Part shown: one piece after another, positions 9,136-16,624 of the stretch | How positions within the stretch are numbered: the first letter of the stretch is position 1 | How the letters are laid out: each line of letters starts with the position of its first letter | The notes under the pieces: generated by a model | Told to the model about the DNA's origin: nothing | The model's input: only the letters and a program-made list of their open reading frames with translations | Database searches by the model: none | NCBI GenBank assembly: GCA_045537695.1 | Contig: JAZSQB010000016.1 | Location: 1-64,000, forward strand | Direction of reading: 5' to 3' | DNA: 64,000 nucleotides | DNA from: RGIG2041 sp045537695 | Lineage (GTDB): Bacteria; Bacillota; Clostridia; UBA1381; UMGS1253 | Position numbers and translations under genes: made by a program

Positions 9136-9164
9136 TTGCTTTTAACACTATTTTGGAATATAAT
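9136..9164 (+). promoter_or_regulatory. Distal promoter of cysK
   Basis: TTGCTT (9136-9141), a 17-bp spacer and TATAAT (9159-9164). Transcription would start near 9171, so the hairpin element that follows would lie in the cysK leader. Confidence 0.65.
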
Positions 9165-9311
9165 ATAGCATATGGATTTTTCAGGAAAAACTCCATAGCG
9201 CCCTTGGCGCTATCGCAGTCTTTCGACTGCATATGCCTATGGACGGCGTCGCAAAAATGCCCTTGCAAGCAAGCATTTTTGTTCCTGGTAAAATATAGCG
9301 TATGGATTTTT
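9162..9311 (+). repeat. Hairpin-rich ~106-bp element between 20-bp direct repeats (MITE-like)
   Basis: The 20-bp sequence AATATAGCATATGGATTTTT (9162-9181) recurs with one mismatch at 9292-9311. The segment between them begins CAGGAA (9182) and ends TTCCTG (9287), i.e. inverted ends, and holds hairpins ATAGCGCC/GGCGCTAT, GCAGTC/GACTGC and AAAAATGC/GCATTTTT. This looks like a small non-coding insertion that duplicated its target, but a cis-acting leader RNA is also possible. Confidence 0.55.
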
Positions 9312-9331
9312 AAGAAGTAAGGACTGATATT

Positions 9332-10258
9332 ATGGTTTATAATAATATTTTAGAAGCCATCGGCAACACGCCGATGATTAAACTGCAACATATGGCAGAC
9401 CCGGACGGCGCAGATATTTATGTGAAGTTCGAGGGTCTCAATGTCGGCGGCTCAATCAAAACCCGCACCGCTTACAATATGATTTGTGAAGCGGAGAAGC
9501 AGGGCATCATACATAAAGATACTATCATTGTAGAACCGACCAGCGGCAATCAGGGCATTGGTCTTGCCCTTGTAGGTGCTGTGCGCGGTTATAAAACAAA
9601 AATCATTATGCCCGACTCTGTCAGCGAAGAGCGCAGAAAGCTTGTAAACCACTATGGTGCAGAAGTTATTTTAGTGCACGATGCCGGCAATATCGGTGCC
9701 TGTATCGAAGAATGTGTAAGCTTGGCGCTGAAGATGAAGGCAGAAGACAAAAACGTATTTGTGCCACAGCAGTTTGAAAATCCCGCAAACCCGGCAATTC
9801 AAAGAAGCCAGACCGCCAAGGAAATTTTAGACGCGGTTGACGGTCCGATTCATGGGTTCTGCTCCGGCATCGGCACGGGCGGTACCATCACCGGCATCGG
9901 TGAGGCACTCAAAGAAAAGAATCCGGACATTACCATCTGGGCAGTAGAGCCGGAGGATGCGGCCATTTTGTCCGGCGGCTCCATCGGTACGCATCTGCAA
10001 ATGGGTATCGGCGACGGTCTGATTCCGGAAATCTTGAATTGCGAAATTTACAATGACATTTGCATCATCAAGGATGAAGAAGCCATCTCTACATCCAAAG
10101 CGCTCGCCTCCAAGGAAGGCATTTTGTGCGGCATCAGCAGCGGTACAAATGTTGCGGCGGCAATCAAGCTTGCCAAAAAACTCGGCAAGGGCAAAACCGT
10201 CGTTACCGTTTTACCGGATACGGCAGAACGTTATTTCTCCACACCGTTATTCGGATAA
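9332..10258 (+). CDS. cysK: Cysteine synthase (O-acetylserine sulfhydrylase family)
   Basis: PLP enzyme that makes cysteine from O-acetylserine and sulfide (308 aa, usual length). The PLP Lys is Lys43 in GGSIKTRTA, and the phosphate-binding loop is GIGTGGTITG. Two usually strict positions differ from the classical enzyme: the substrate loop reads TSGNQG (residues 70-75) rather than TSGNTG, and the residue after the PLP Lys is Thr rather than Asp. These changes could shift the substrate. It is monocistronic, with a terminator behind it, and is preceded by the hairpin element. Confidence 0.88.
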   Translation: MVYNNILEAIGNTPMIKLQHMADPDGADIYVKFEGLNVGGSIKTRTAYNMICEAEKQGIIHKDTIIVEPTSGNQGIGLALVGAVRGYKTKIIMPDSVSEERRKLVNHYGAEVILVHDAGNIGACIEECVSLALKMKAEDKNVFVPQQFENPANPAIQRSQTAKEILDAVDGPIHGFCSGIGTGGTITGIGEALKEKNPDITIWAVEPEDAAILSGGSIGTHLQMGIGDGLIPEILNCEIYNDICIIKDEEAISTSKALASKEGILCGISSGTNVAAAIKLAKKLGKGKTVVTVLPDTAERYFSTPLFG

Positions 10259-10262
10259 TTTT

Positions 10263-10300
10263 AAGCTTTCGCGGGAACGCTATACCTGCGAAAGCTTTTT
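10263..10300 (+). terminator. Terminator of cysK
   Basis: Hairpin AAGCTTTCGC / GCGAAAGCTT followed by TTTT, starting 5 bp after the cysK stop. Confidence 0.85.
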
Positions 10301-10356
10301 AGCGTCTTATACAAAAATATTTTTTTGCGGAATTTAAATTTTTTGCATTTGCACTA

Positions 10357-10385
10357 TTGAATATTTTGCCAAAAAGTGCTAAAAT
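10357..10385 (+). promoter_or_regulatory. Promoter of the cofE-like/guaA operon
   Basis: TTGAAT (10357-10362), a 17-bp spacer and TAAAAT (10380-10385). The -10 and start region (AAAATATAGCATGGATTT) closely resembles the region before cysK. Confidence 0.7.
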
Positions 10386-10433
10386 ATAGCATGGATTTAT
10401 TTTTTAATTTATTATAGAAAGAAGCGCTGACCT

Positions 10434-11633
10434 ATGAATAAAAATGAAAGAAGAGTCGGCACGGTATCGAGAGGTATTCGCTGCCCTATCATCCGCGAGG
10501 GAGATGACCTGGCTAAAATCGTTGCAGACAGCGTATTGGAAGCTGCGCAGTACGAAGGATTTGAACTGCGTGACCGCGATGTAATTTCCGTAACAGAATC
10601 CATCGTTGCGCGTGCACAAGGTAACTATGCATCGGTAAACAACATCGCTGAAGACGTCCGCACCAAGCTCGGTGGCGGCACTGTGGGTGTTATCTTCCCG
10701 ATTCTTTCCCGTAACCGTTTTGCAATTTGCCTTCGTGGTATTGCAAAGGGCGCAAAGAAAATTGTTTTGATGCTCAGCTATCCGTCCGATGAGGTTGGTA
10801 ACGCACTCATCAGTATGGATAAAATCGACGAGTCCGGCGTAAATCCGTTCTCCGATGTGCTTTCCGAAGCAAAATACCGCGAGCTGTTCGGCGAAAATGT
10901 GCATGAATTCACCGGTGTTGACTATGTGAAATACTACGGTGACCTCATCCGCGAATGCGGCGCAGAAGCAGAAATCATTTTTGCAAATCAGCCGAAGGCA
11001 ATTTTAGATTACACAGACCACGTCATCAACTGTGATATCCACACACGCGCACGCACAAAGCGTATTCTGCTCGCCGCAGGCGCAAAAGTGGTTTGCAGCC
11101 TGGATGATATCATGAACGCACCGATTAACGACAGCGGCTGTAACGAAAAGTACGGTCTGCTCGGTTCGAATAAATCGACCGAAGATACCGTCAAGCTGTT
11201 CCCGCGCGAGTGTAAGCCGCTTGTACTGGATATTCAGAAGCGCATCATGGATGCAACCGGCAAGCACGTGGAAGTTATGGTTTACGGCGACGGTGCATTC
11301 AAAGACCCGCAGGGCAAAATCTGGGAGCTGGCTGACCCTGTAGTTTCGCCGGCATTTACCGACGGTTTGATCGGCACACCGAACGAATTGAAGCTGAAGT
11401 ATCTTGCAGACAATGACTTTAAAGACCTTTCCGGCGAAGCACTCAAAAATGCCATTTCCGAAAGTATCCGTAAAAAGGGCGACAATCTGGTAGGCAACAT
11501 GGCGTCCCAGGGTACAACCCCGCGTCAGTTGACCGACTTAATCGGTTCTCTCTGTGACCTGACCAGCGGCTCCGGCGATAAGGGTACTCCGGTCGTTTTA
11601 GTACAGGGTTATTTTGACAACTATACAATGTAA
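10434..11633 (+). CDS. CofE-like (coenzyme F420-0:L-glutamate ligase family) protein
   Basis: Belongs to the CofE superfamily, whose founding member adds glutamate to the F420 precursor using GTP. Seen here: the N-terminal module RCPIIREGDDLAKIV and RDRDVISVTESIVARAQG, typical of CofE, within a much longer protein (399 aa) than archaeal CofE (~250 aa). No other F420 genes lie in the window, and few Clostridia make F420, so the substrate is probably different; a gamma-glutamyl or amide-forming ligase is an inference. Only 18 bp separate it from the GMP synthetase gene, implying co-transcription. Confidence 0.72.
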   Translation: MNKNERRVGTVSRGIRCPIIREGDDLAKIVADSVLEAAQYEGFELRDRDVISVTESIVARAQGNYASVNNIAEDVRTKLGGGTVGVIFPILSRNRFAICLRGIAKGAKKIVLMLSYPSDEVGNALISMDKIDESGVNPFSDVLSEAKYRELFGENVHEFTGVDYVKYYGDLIRECGAEAEIIFANQPKAILDYTDHVINCDIHTRARTKRILLAAGAKVVCSLDDIMNAPINDSGCNEKYGLLGSNKSTEDTVKLFPRECKPLVLDIQKRIMDATGKHVEVMVYGDGAFKDPQGKIWELADPVVSPAFTDGLIGTPNELKLKYLADNDFKDLSGEALKNAISESIRKKGDNLVGNMASQGTTPRQLTDLIGSLCDLTSGSGDKGTPVVLVQGYFDNYTM

Positions 11634-11651
11634 TCTGAGGGGGATAAACAA

Positions 11652-12629
11652 ATGAACAACGTACGTCCTGAAACAATGGAAAGAATTACAACCAAAGCAC
11701 TTGCGGAAGCTTTTATCGAAGAGCAGGTAGCTGAAGTGCGTGCGCAGGTTGGCGATAAAAAAGTATTACTCGCGCTCTCCGGCGGTGTAGACTCGTCGGT
11801 TGTTGCAGCGCTTTTGATTAAAGCCATCGGCAAACAGCTCGTTTGCGTGCATGTAAACCACGGTTTGATGCGCAAGGGCGAAAGCGAACAGGTAATTGAA
11901 GTATTTGGTAAAGAATTAGATGCAAACCTCATTTATGTCGATGCAACTGACCGTTTCTTAGACCTCTTAGCAGGCGAAGCTGATCCGGAAAAGAAAAGAA
12001 AAATCATCGGCGGAGAATTTATCAAAGTGTTTGATGAAGAGGCCGCAAAGCTGACAGACGTTTCCTTCCTCGCGCAGGGCACAATTTATCCGGATATTCT
12101 GGAAAGCCACGGCGTAAAAGCGCATCACAACGTAGGCGGTCTGCCGGAAGATATGGAAATGGAGCTCGTAGAGCCGATTAAGCTTTTATACAAAGACGAA
12201 GTTCGCGTTGTCGGCAGCGCACTCGGTTTGCCGGATGAAATGGTATACCGTCAGCCGTTCCCGGGTCCGGGTCTCGGCGTTCGTTGCCTCGGCGCAATCA
12301 CACGCGACAGACTTGCAGCACTGCGCGAAGCGGATGCAATCCTGCGCGAAGAGTTTGACAACTGCGGTCTTGCAGGCAAAGTATGGCAGTACTTCATCGC
12401 CGTGCCGGATTTCACTTCCGTGGGCGTAAAGGATGACAAGCGTTACATGGGCTGGCCGGCAATCATCCGCGCAGTCAACACTGTAGACGCCATGAGCGCA
12501 ACCATCGAAGAAATCCCGTACGAGGTGCTCCACCGCATTACTGACAGAATCACCAAAGAAGTACCGGGCATCAACCGCGTGCTGCTTGATTTGACACCAA
12601 AGCCAATCGGCACGATCGAGTGGGAATGA
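11652..12629 (+). CDS. guaA: GMP synthetase, ATP-pyrophosphatase subunit only (no glutaminase domain)
   Basis: Converts XMP to GMP. The protein starts at the ATP-PPase domain: P-loop SGGVDSS at residues 43-49, followed by FPGPGLGVR and the C-terminal dimerisation/XMP-binding tail ending KPIGTIEWE. At 325 aa it lacks the ~190-residue class I glutamine amidotransferase domain fused at the N-terminus of most bacterial GuaA. A clear ribosome-binding site (GAGGGGGA) before ATG 11652 shows this is the natural start, not a truncation. It must use free ammonia or a glutaminase subunit encoded elsewhere, as in the two-subunit archaeal enzyme. Confidence 0.9.
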   Translation: MNNVRPETMERITTKALAEAFIEEQVAEVRAQVGDKKVLLALSGGVDSSVVAALLIKAIGKQLVCVHVNHGLMRKGESEQVIEVFGKELDANLIYVDATDRFLDLLAGEADPEKKRKIIGGEFIKVFDEEAAKLTDVSFLAQGTIYPDILESHGVKAHHNVGGLPEDMEMELVEPIKLLYKDEVRVVGSALGLPDEMVYRQPFPGPGLGVRCLGAITRDRLAALREADAILREEFDNCGLAGKVWQYFIAVPDFTSVGVKDDKRYMGWPAIIRAVNTVDAMSATIEEIPYEVLHRITDRITKEVPGINRVLLDLTPKPIGTIEWE

Positions 12630-12721
12630 CGAATTGCGGAGTGAAAACAGCATAACCACGCCGTTTTCGGGCGTTTTCAAATGAAAATGGCAACGATTTG
12701 GCAACATTAAATACTAATAAT

Positions 12722-12758
12722 GAAGAGCTAACTGATTTTGATGTCAGTTAGCTCTTTT
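12722..12758. terminator. Bidirectional terminator between guaA and the DUF975 gene
   Basis: Inverted repeat AAGAGCTAACTGA / TCAGTTAGCTCTT with T-rich tails on both strands, placed between two converging genes. Confidence 0.85.
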
Positions 12759-12759
12759 A

Positions 12760-13515
12760 TTATAATTCAAATTCATCTTCAGGGTAGAATTCTGTTCCCG
12801 ACACTTCGCGATAAAATGCCGCATACGCTGCCTGCTTATATGGTGTCAGCCACAAATGACCGATACCCAAAGCAAGCGTTGCAAGAATATCCCAACCGAT
12901 GAAGCTGAACTGCAAACAGAAGAATCTGAAGCGGTTGCCCACCATCATTGATTTTGATTGTGTTATTGCCTCGTCTGCAGTAAGTTCAGGATGCTCTGCG
13001 AGTATGTAATCTGTCATTGCATAACTAAACCCTGCAACGATGCCCGGAAGGATAAATAAAAGCGACCAAAGGAAAACATAGAACGTACGAAGGAACCTTG
13101 CAAGCGTTGTTGTTTTCCAGTATGCAAAATATGCAAATACGGTTTCAAATGCAGCGTTTTTCTGATCCACAAGGTTAAGATTAAACTTGGCATAGCCAAT
13201 GCCTATAATACTACCCAATACGAAATAGACTACAGCCATAAAGAGTGCTGCAATCATTATAAAGCCAAGGCTTCCTATGATAAATGCACCGACACTTGAA
13301 TTTATGCCATCATTTGTTCCGAGCTGATATATCGTCTGTCCGGCCAAATTGAAATTCATGCTTATATTTGACGCGTCAATGTTTACCTTGAATTCGGGAC
13401 CATTGCCTGCAATTCCACCGAGAATGGAGACAACAAGACCGACTGCAATTGCAATAAGCCATCTGTTTTTTAAAGCATTTCTTGCGATTCTTCTGAAATC
13501 TTCTGCTATTTTCAT
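12760..13515 (-). CDS. DUF975 family integral membrane protein
   Basis: A 251-aa membrane protein of unknown function. It has an N-terminal helix (AEDFRRIARNALKNRW) before the first hydrophobic segment, a soluble ~50-residue insert rich in Asn and Ile, and about five further transmembrane segments with SYAMTDYILAEHPELTADEAI, a stretch typical of the DUF975 family. The ribosome-binding site GGAAGGAGATCGGAT precedes the start. It stands alone; no role is inferred. Confidence 0.75.
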   Translation of the reverse strand: MKIAEDFRRIARNALKNRWLIAIAVGLVVSILGGIAGNGPEFKVNIDASNISMNFNLAGQTIYQLGTNDGINSSVGAFIIGSLGFIMIAALFMAVVYFVLGSIIGIGYAKFNLNLVDQKNAAFETVFAYFAYWKTTTLARFLRTFYVFLWSLLFILPGIVAGFSYAMTDYILAEHPELTADEAITQSKSMMVGNRFRFFCLQFSFIGWDILATLALGIGHLWLTPYKQAAYAAFYREVSGTEFYPEDEFEL

Positions 13516-13610
13516 ATCCGATCTCCTTCCTTTTTCAATTCTCTGTCTATTGTCCGTTTTTACTAATTTTGTTCATAAATTGTATCGTCTTTTAAAATTC
13601 TGAAAATATT

Positions 13611-14351
13611 TTAGAAATTTCTTGCTAAAATGGAGCACGGTTTATCGAGCGTAATTTCTCCGCCGTCGACCGTCGTAACAATACCGCCGGCCTCGCGCAC
13701 CAAAAGCGTGCCCGCCGCATAATCCCACGGTGAGAGCTCCAACTCAAAAAACAATTCCGCTCTACCGCAGGCAATGGAGGTAAAATCAATGACAGCGGCA
13801 CCGCTTCTGCGAATATCCAGCGCCTTTTGACAGTAATCGTATGCCATCTCAAAGGACTGCTTTGAAAGCGTCGCATTGTACGGCGAAGTCCCAAACAGCA
13901 CAATTCCATTCTCCAAAGGCTGCTTAGAGACAAAAATGCGCTTCCCATTACAAAATGCCCCTTTACCGCGCTGCGCCGTAAATAGCTCATCCGTATACGG
14001 GTTATAAATCACCGCAAGCTGCAGCTCTCCATCCTCTGTCATCGCAACAGAAATCGCACTCATATGGTAATCCTTAATAAAGTTTGTCGTGCCATCAATC
14101 GGATCAACGATAAAGCATTTCCCCTGCTCGCGAAACGCACTTTGCTCTCCTTCTTCGCCAACAAAGCTCGCCTTCGGACAAATATGCAGAAGCCCGATGC
14201 GCAAACGCTCCTGCACCATTCTGTCATACTCGGTCACAAAGTTAGCAATACCAACTTTGCTGTCTATATCCATACCATCTCTGTCTGCTTGCAACACAAT
14301 GCAGCCGCACGTCTTTACCAAAGCGCTGATTTTTGAAAGTAACTGTTCCAT
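13611..14351 (-). CDS. Inositol monophosphatase family protein
   Basis: Mg-dependent phosphatase of the IMPase/FIG superfamily (246 aa). The metal-binding signature is complete: Glu in VGEEGE (residues 64-69), IVDPIDGTTNF with Asp83 and Asp86, and the C-terminal WDYAAGTLLVREAGG. Members hydrolyse inositol phosphates, 3'-phosphoadenosine compounds or sugar phosphates; the actual substrate cannot be told. It lies 9 bp after the PTS-IIC-like permease gene and is likely co-transcribed from the promoter at 15431-15459, which would put it under the same control. Confidence 0.88.
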   Translation of the reverse strand: MEQLLSKISALVKTCGCIVLQADRDGMDIDSKVGIANFVTEYDRMVQERLRIGLLHICPKASFVGEEGEQSAFREQGKCFIVDPIDGTTNFIKDYHMSAISVAMTEDGELQLAVIYNPYTDELFTAQRGKGAFCNGKRIFVSKQPLENGIVLFGTSPYNATLSKQSFEMAYDYCQKALDIRRSGAAVIDFTSIACGRAELFFELELSPWDYAAGTLLVREAGGIVTTVDGGEITLDKPCSILARNF

Positions 14352-14360
14352 AATTCCCTC

Positions 14361-15407
14361 TTATAAATCCAATTTCAAATCGTTTTCTTTAATCCAACCG
14401 ATTTTGCGGCTCAACTGACCGAATATACAACATAAAACAGCCGGCAAAAGAATATGGGTCACCAACATACCAACCCAATGCATCGACGTAATGGCAATCC
14501 CGTCACTAACCCAACCGGTATACATGCCGATTTGACCGACAAGCCCACAAGTACCCATACCGGAAGAAACCGGCACGCCGTTCATTTCTAATTTGAAAAT
14601 ACAGGTCGATACCGGACCCGTAATCGCCGATGTCAGAATCGGCGCAATCCAAATGCACGGATTTTTGACAATGTTTCCCATCTGCAACATACTTGTGCCT
14701 ATACCCTGCGCCAACAAGCCACCCCAGCGGTTTTCCTTAAAACTCATAACGGCAAAGCCAACCATCTGCGCACAGCACCCCGCAAGCGCCGCACCGCCTG
14801 CTAATCCGGTCAAACCAATTGCCGCACAAATTGCCGCACTGGAAATCGGCAAAGTAAGCGCAATACCAACCACGACAGAAATGATAATACCCATCCAGAA
14901 TGGCTGTAAAACTGTTGCCCATTCAATAAAATCACCCACTGCCCCAGCTGCTTTGCCAATCGGCGCTGCAATCAGCATTGCAAGCAGTATACCAGAGCAA
15001 ATCGTCACAATCGGCGTCACCAAAATATCCAGTTTTGTTTCCTTGCTGACCATTTTACCAAGCTCAGCCGCCACAATGACAATTACCAAAACCGCAAGTG
15101 CACCGCCCGCGCCGCCAAGCGCATTGGATGCATAACCAACCGCCGTTAAGGAAAACAAAACAAGTGGCGGACACTTTAAAGCATAGCCAATCGCAATCGC
15201 CATCGCACTGCCCTGCACGCTTTTTGCATATGTACCGATTTCATCCAACACGGTAATCCCGAATTGTTGACCAACTGTGGACAATATCGTACCGATTAAG
15301 AGCGAAGCAAACAAGCCCTGTGCCATTGCACTCAGCGCATCAATAAAATATCGCTTCGCAGAAAACTCAATATCTTTTCTTTTTAAAAATGCTTTAAATT
15401 TATTCAT
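14361..15407 (-). CDS. PTS_EIIC_2-type membrane transporter
   Basis: A polytopic membrane protein (348 aa, 8-10 hydrophobic segments) of the family annotated 'PTS sugar transporter subunit IIC' (PF13303). It has a Gly/Ala-rich core (AVGYASNALGGAGGALAVLV) and the family's SSGMGTCGLVGQIGMYTGW region. No IIA or IIB domain, HPr or EI gene is nearby, so sugar phosphorylation is doubtful. I start it at ATG 15407 because the upstream GTG (15422) overlaps the GGAGG site. It is divergent from niaR and shares with it a palindromic intergenic site, which suggests a niacin-related substrate (inference). Confidence 0.75.
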   Translation of the reverse strand: MNKFKAFLKRKDIEFSAKRYFIDALSAMAQGLFASLLIGTILSTVGQQFGITVLDEIGTYAKSVQGSAMAIAIGYALKCPPLVLFSLTAVGYASNALGGAGGALAVLVIVIVAAELGKMVSKETKLDILVTPIVTICSGILLAMLIAAPIGKAAGAVGDFIEWATVLQPFWMGIIISVVVGIALTLPISSAAICAAIGLTGLAGGAALAGCCAQMVGFAVMSFKENRWGGLLAQGIGTSMLQMGNIVKNPCIWIAPILTSAITGPVSTCIFKLEMNGVPVSSGMGTCGLVGQIGMYTGWVSDGIAITSMHWVGMLVTHILLPAVLCCIFGQLSRKIGWIKENDLKLDL

Positions 15408-15430
15408 CTTTCTCCCTCCCACAATGCACT

Positions 15431-15459
15431 ATTATACGCACTTTTTCTGCACTTGTCAA
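15431..15459 (-). promoter_or_regulatory. Promoter of the PTS-IIC-like/IMPase operon
   Basis: Perfect consensus on the minus strand: TTGACA (15454-15459), 17-bp spacer, TATAAT (15431-15436). Confidence 0.88.
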
Positions 15460-15478
15460 CAAAAAGTTTACACAAAAC

Positions 15479-15501
15479 TTTACATATATAAAATATGTAA
15501 A
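15479..15501. promoter_or_regulatory. Palindromic operator, probable NiaR site
   Basis: Perfect inverted repeat TTTACATAT-ATAAA-ATATGTAAA. It lies just upstream of the niaR -35 box (15505) and 20 bp upstream of the permease -35 box. A further half site AGTTTAC is at 15465. An autoregulated repressor next to a divergent target is the usual arrangement; the match to NiaR is inferred from position. Confidence 0.65.
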
Positions 15502-15504
15502 CTA

Positions 15505-15533
15505 TTGAAAAAGTACATACAAAATGCTATACT
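15505..15533 (+). promoter_or_regulatory. Promoter of niaR
   Basis: TTGAAA (15505-15510), 17-bp spacer, TATACT (15528-15533), 27 bp before the start codon, which follows GCGGAGGAC. Confidence 0.8.
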
Positions 15534-15559
15534 GATAAAAAAGAAATGCGGAGGACATT

Positions 15560-16111
15560 ATGAAAGTAGAAAACAGGCGTCAAAAAATTCTAAATTTTCT
15601 CGCTACAGCCAACGGCGTTACAAGCGCCTCCCTTTTGGCGCAAATCTTCGGTGTCAGCCGACAAATTATTGTAAAAGATATCGCGCAATTACGCGCTCAA
15701 GGCTATACCATCGCCTCGTTGGCACGCGGCTATGTACTTTCAGAGCGCCCGCTATGTACGCGTGTATTTAAAGTGTTGCACACCGATGAAGATGTGGAAA
15801 AAGAACTACATTTAATTGTAGATTTAGGCGGTGAGATACAGGATGTATTCATATGCCACAAATTTTATAATCAGCTACGCGCACCAATGCACATCAAGAC
15901 ACGTCGCGATGTGGCTCACTTTTTGAAAAATATAGCGGAGGGCAACTCCAGCCTTCTCAAGAACGTAACCGCGGGCTATCACTATCATACCATCGTTGCC
16001 GACAACGAAACTGCACTCGACGAAATAGAAAGTGCATTGCATGCTGCTGGTTTTTTAGCCCCTCTGCAAGAATTTGAGCCTATAGAGATATTGAACAAAA
16101 AAGAACGGTAG
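15560..16111 (+). CDS. niaR: NiaR/YrxA family niacin-responsive transcriptional repressor
   Basis: Represses NAD-biosynthesis and niacin-uptake genes when niacin is abundant (known for the family). Here 183 aa: an N-terminal HTH_11 winged helix (RRQKILNFLATANGVTSASL, then VSRQIIVKDIAQLRAQG) followed by a 3H ligand domain. The three His-containing motifs that name the domain are visible: VLHTDED, APMHIKTRRDVAHFL and AGYHYHTIVA; they bind metal and nicotinate in characterised members. It is divergent from a membrane permease with a shared palindrome. A terminator overlaps its stop codon. Confidence 0.9.
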   Translation: MKVENRRQKILNFLATANGVTSASLLAQIFGVSRQIIVKDIAQLRAQGYTIASLARGYVLSERPLCTRVFKVLHTDEDVEKELHLIVDLGGEIQDVFICHKFYNQLRAPMHIKTRRDVAHFLKNIAEGNSSLLKNVTAGYHYHTIVADNETALDEIESALHAAGFLAPLQEFEPIEILNKKER

Positions 16112-16133
16112 TTAATTTCAACTACCGTTCTTT
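16100..16133. terminator. Bidirectional terminator between niaR and the SCP2-like gene
   Basis: Perfect 14-bp inverted repeat AAAGAACGGTAGTT / AACTACCGTTCTTT with a T-rich end, overlapping the niaR stop codon and ending 5 bp before the converging gene's stop. Confidence 0.8.
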
Positions 16134-16138
16134 CTTAG

Positions 16139-16576
16139 CTATTTTTTCTTTGTTGTCTTTTTGGCAGGTTTCTTTTCTTCTGCCTTTTTCTCCGTTGTAA
16201 CCTTTGCTGTATCTTTCTTTTCAGCTTTTTTCTCCGCTTTCTTTGCCACAGGCTTCTTTAAAATTGCCTGCACCGCTGCAACATCCGCCGGATTGCCATA
16301 AACGGTTACCTTGCCTTCATTGATTGCCTTTTCCAAGCCAATTCTGGATGAAAACACTTTCTTGATTTCCGTCGAAAGACCGATAATTTCCGATGTCCGG
16401 TCTATATAGTCATACGGCTCCACGGAAAAAACACCATCTATATTGGCAATATAAAAAATGCCGCCACAATCTTCATCCGTCATATTTACCTGCATTGCAA
16501 ATTGTCCGGAAAGCTCTTTCAAATTCGCATCTGCAAACTTATCTTTAAACTCTTGAAACTTCTTTTCAAAAATCAT
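16139..16576 (-). CDS. Small SCP2-like protein with a Lys/Ala-rich C-terminal tail
   Basis: A 145-aa protein. Residues 1-105 resemble the SCP2/sterol-carrier-like fold found in small clostridial proteins (LSGQFAMQVNMTDEDCGGIFYI ... EKAINEGKVTVYGNPADVAAV), in which a hydrophobic pocket binds lipids; this match is by pattern only. The last ~38 residues are almost all Lys, Ala, Glu, Thr and Pro (KKAEKK repeats), like histone-H1-like or nucleoid-associated tails. Function is unknown; the basic tail could bind nucleic acid or the cell surface. Confidence 0.55.
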   Translation of the reverse strand: MIFEKKFQEFKDKFADANLKELSGQFAMQVNMTDEDCGGIFYIANIDGVFSVEPYDYIDRTSEIIGLSTEIKKVFSSRIGLEKAINEGKVTVYGNPADVAAVQAILKKPVAKKAEKKAEKKDTAKVTTEKKAEEKKPAKKTTKKK

Positions 16577-16624
16577 TTCATTCGCCTCCTTATACTATTA
16601 TTATATATTTTCTTCTGCAATCTG

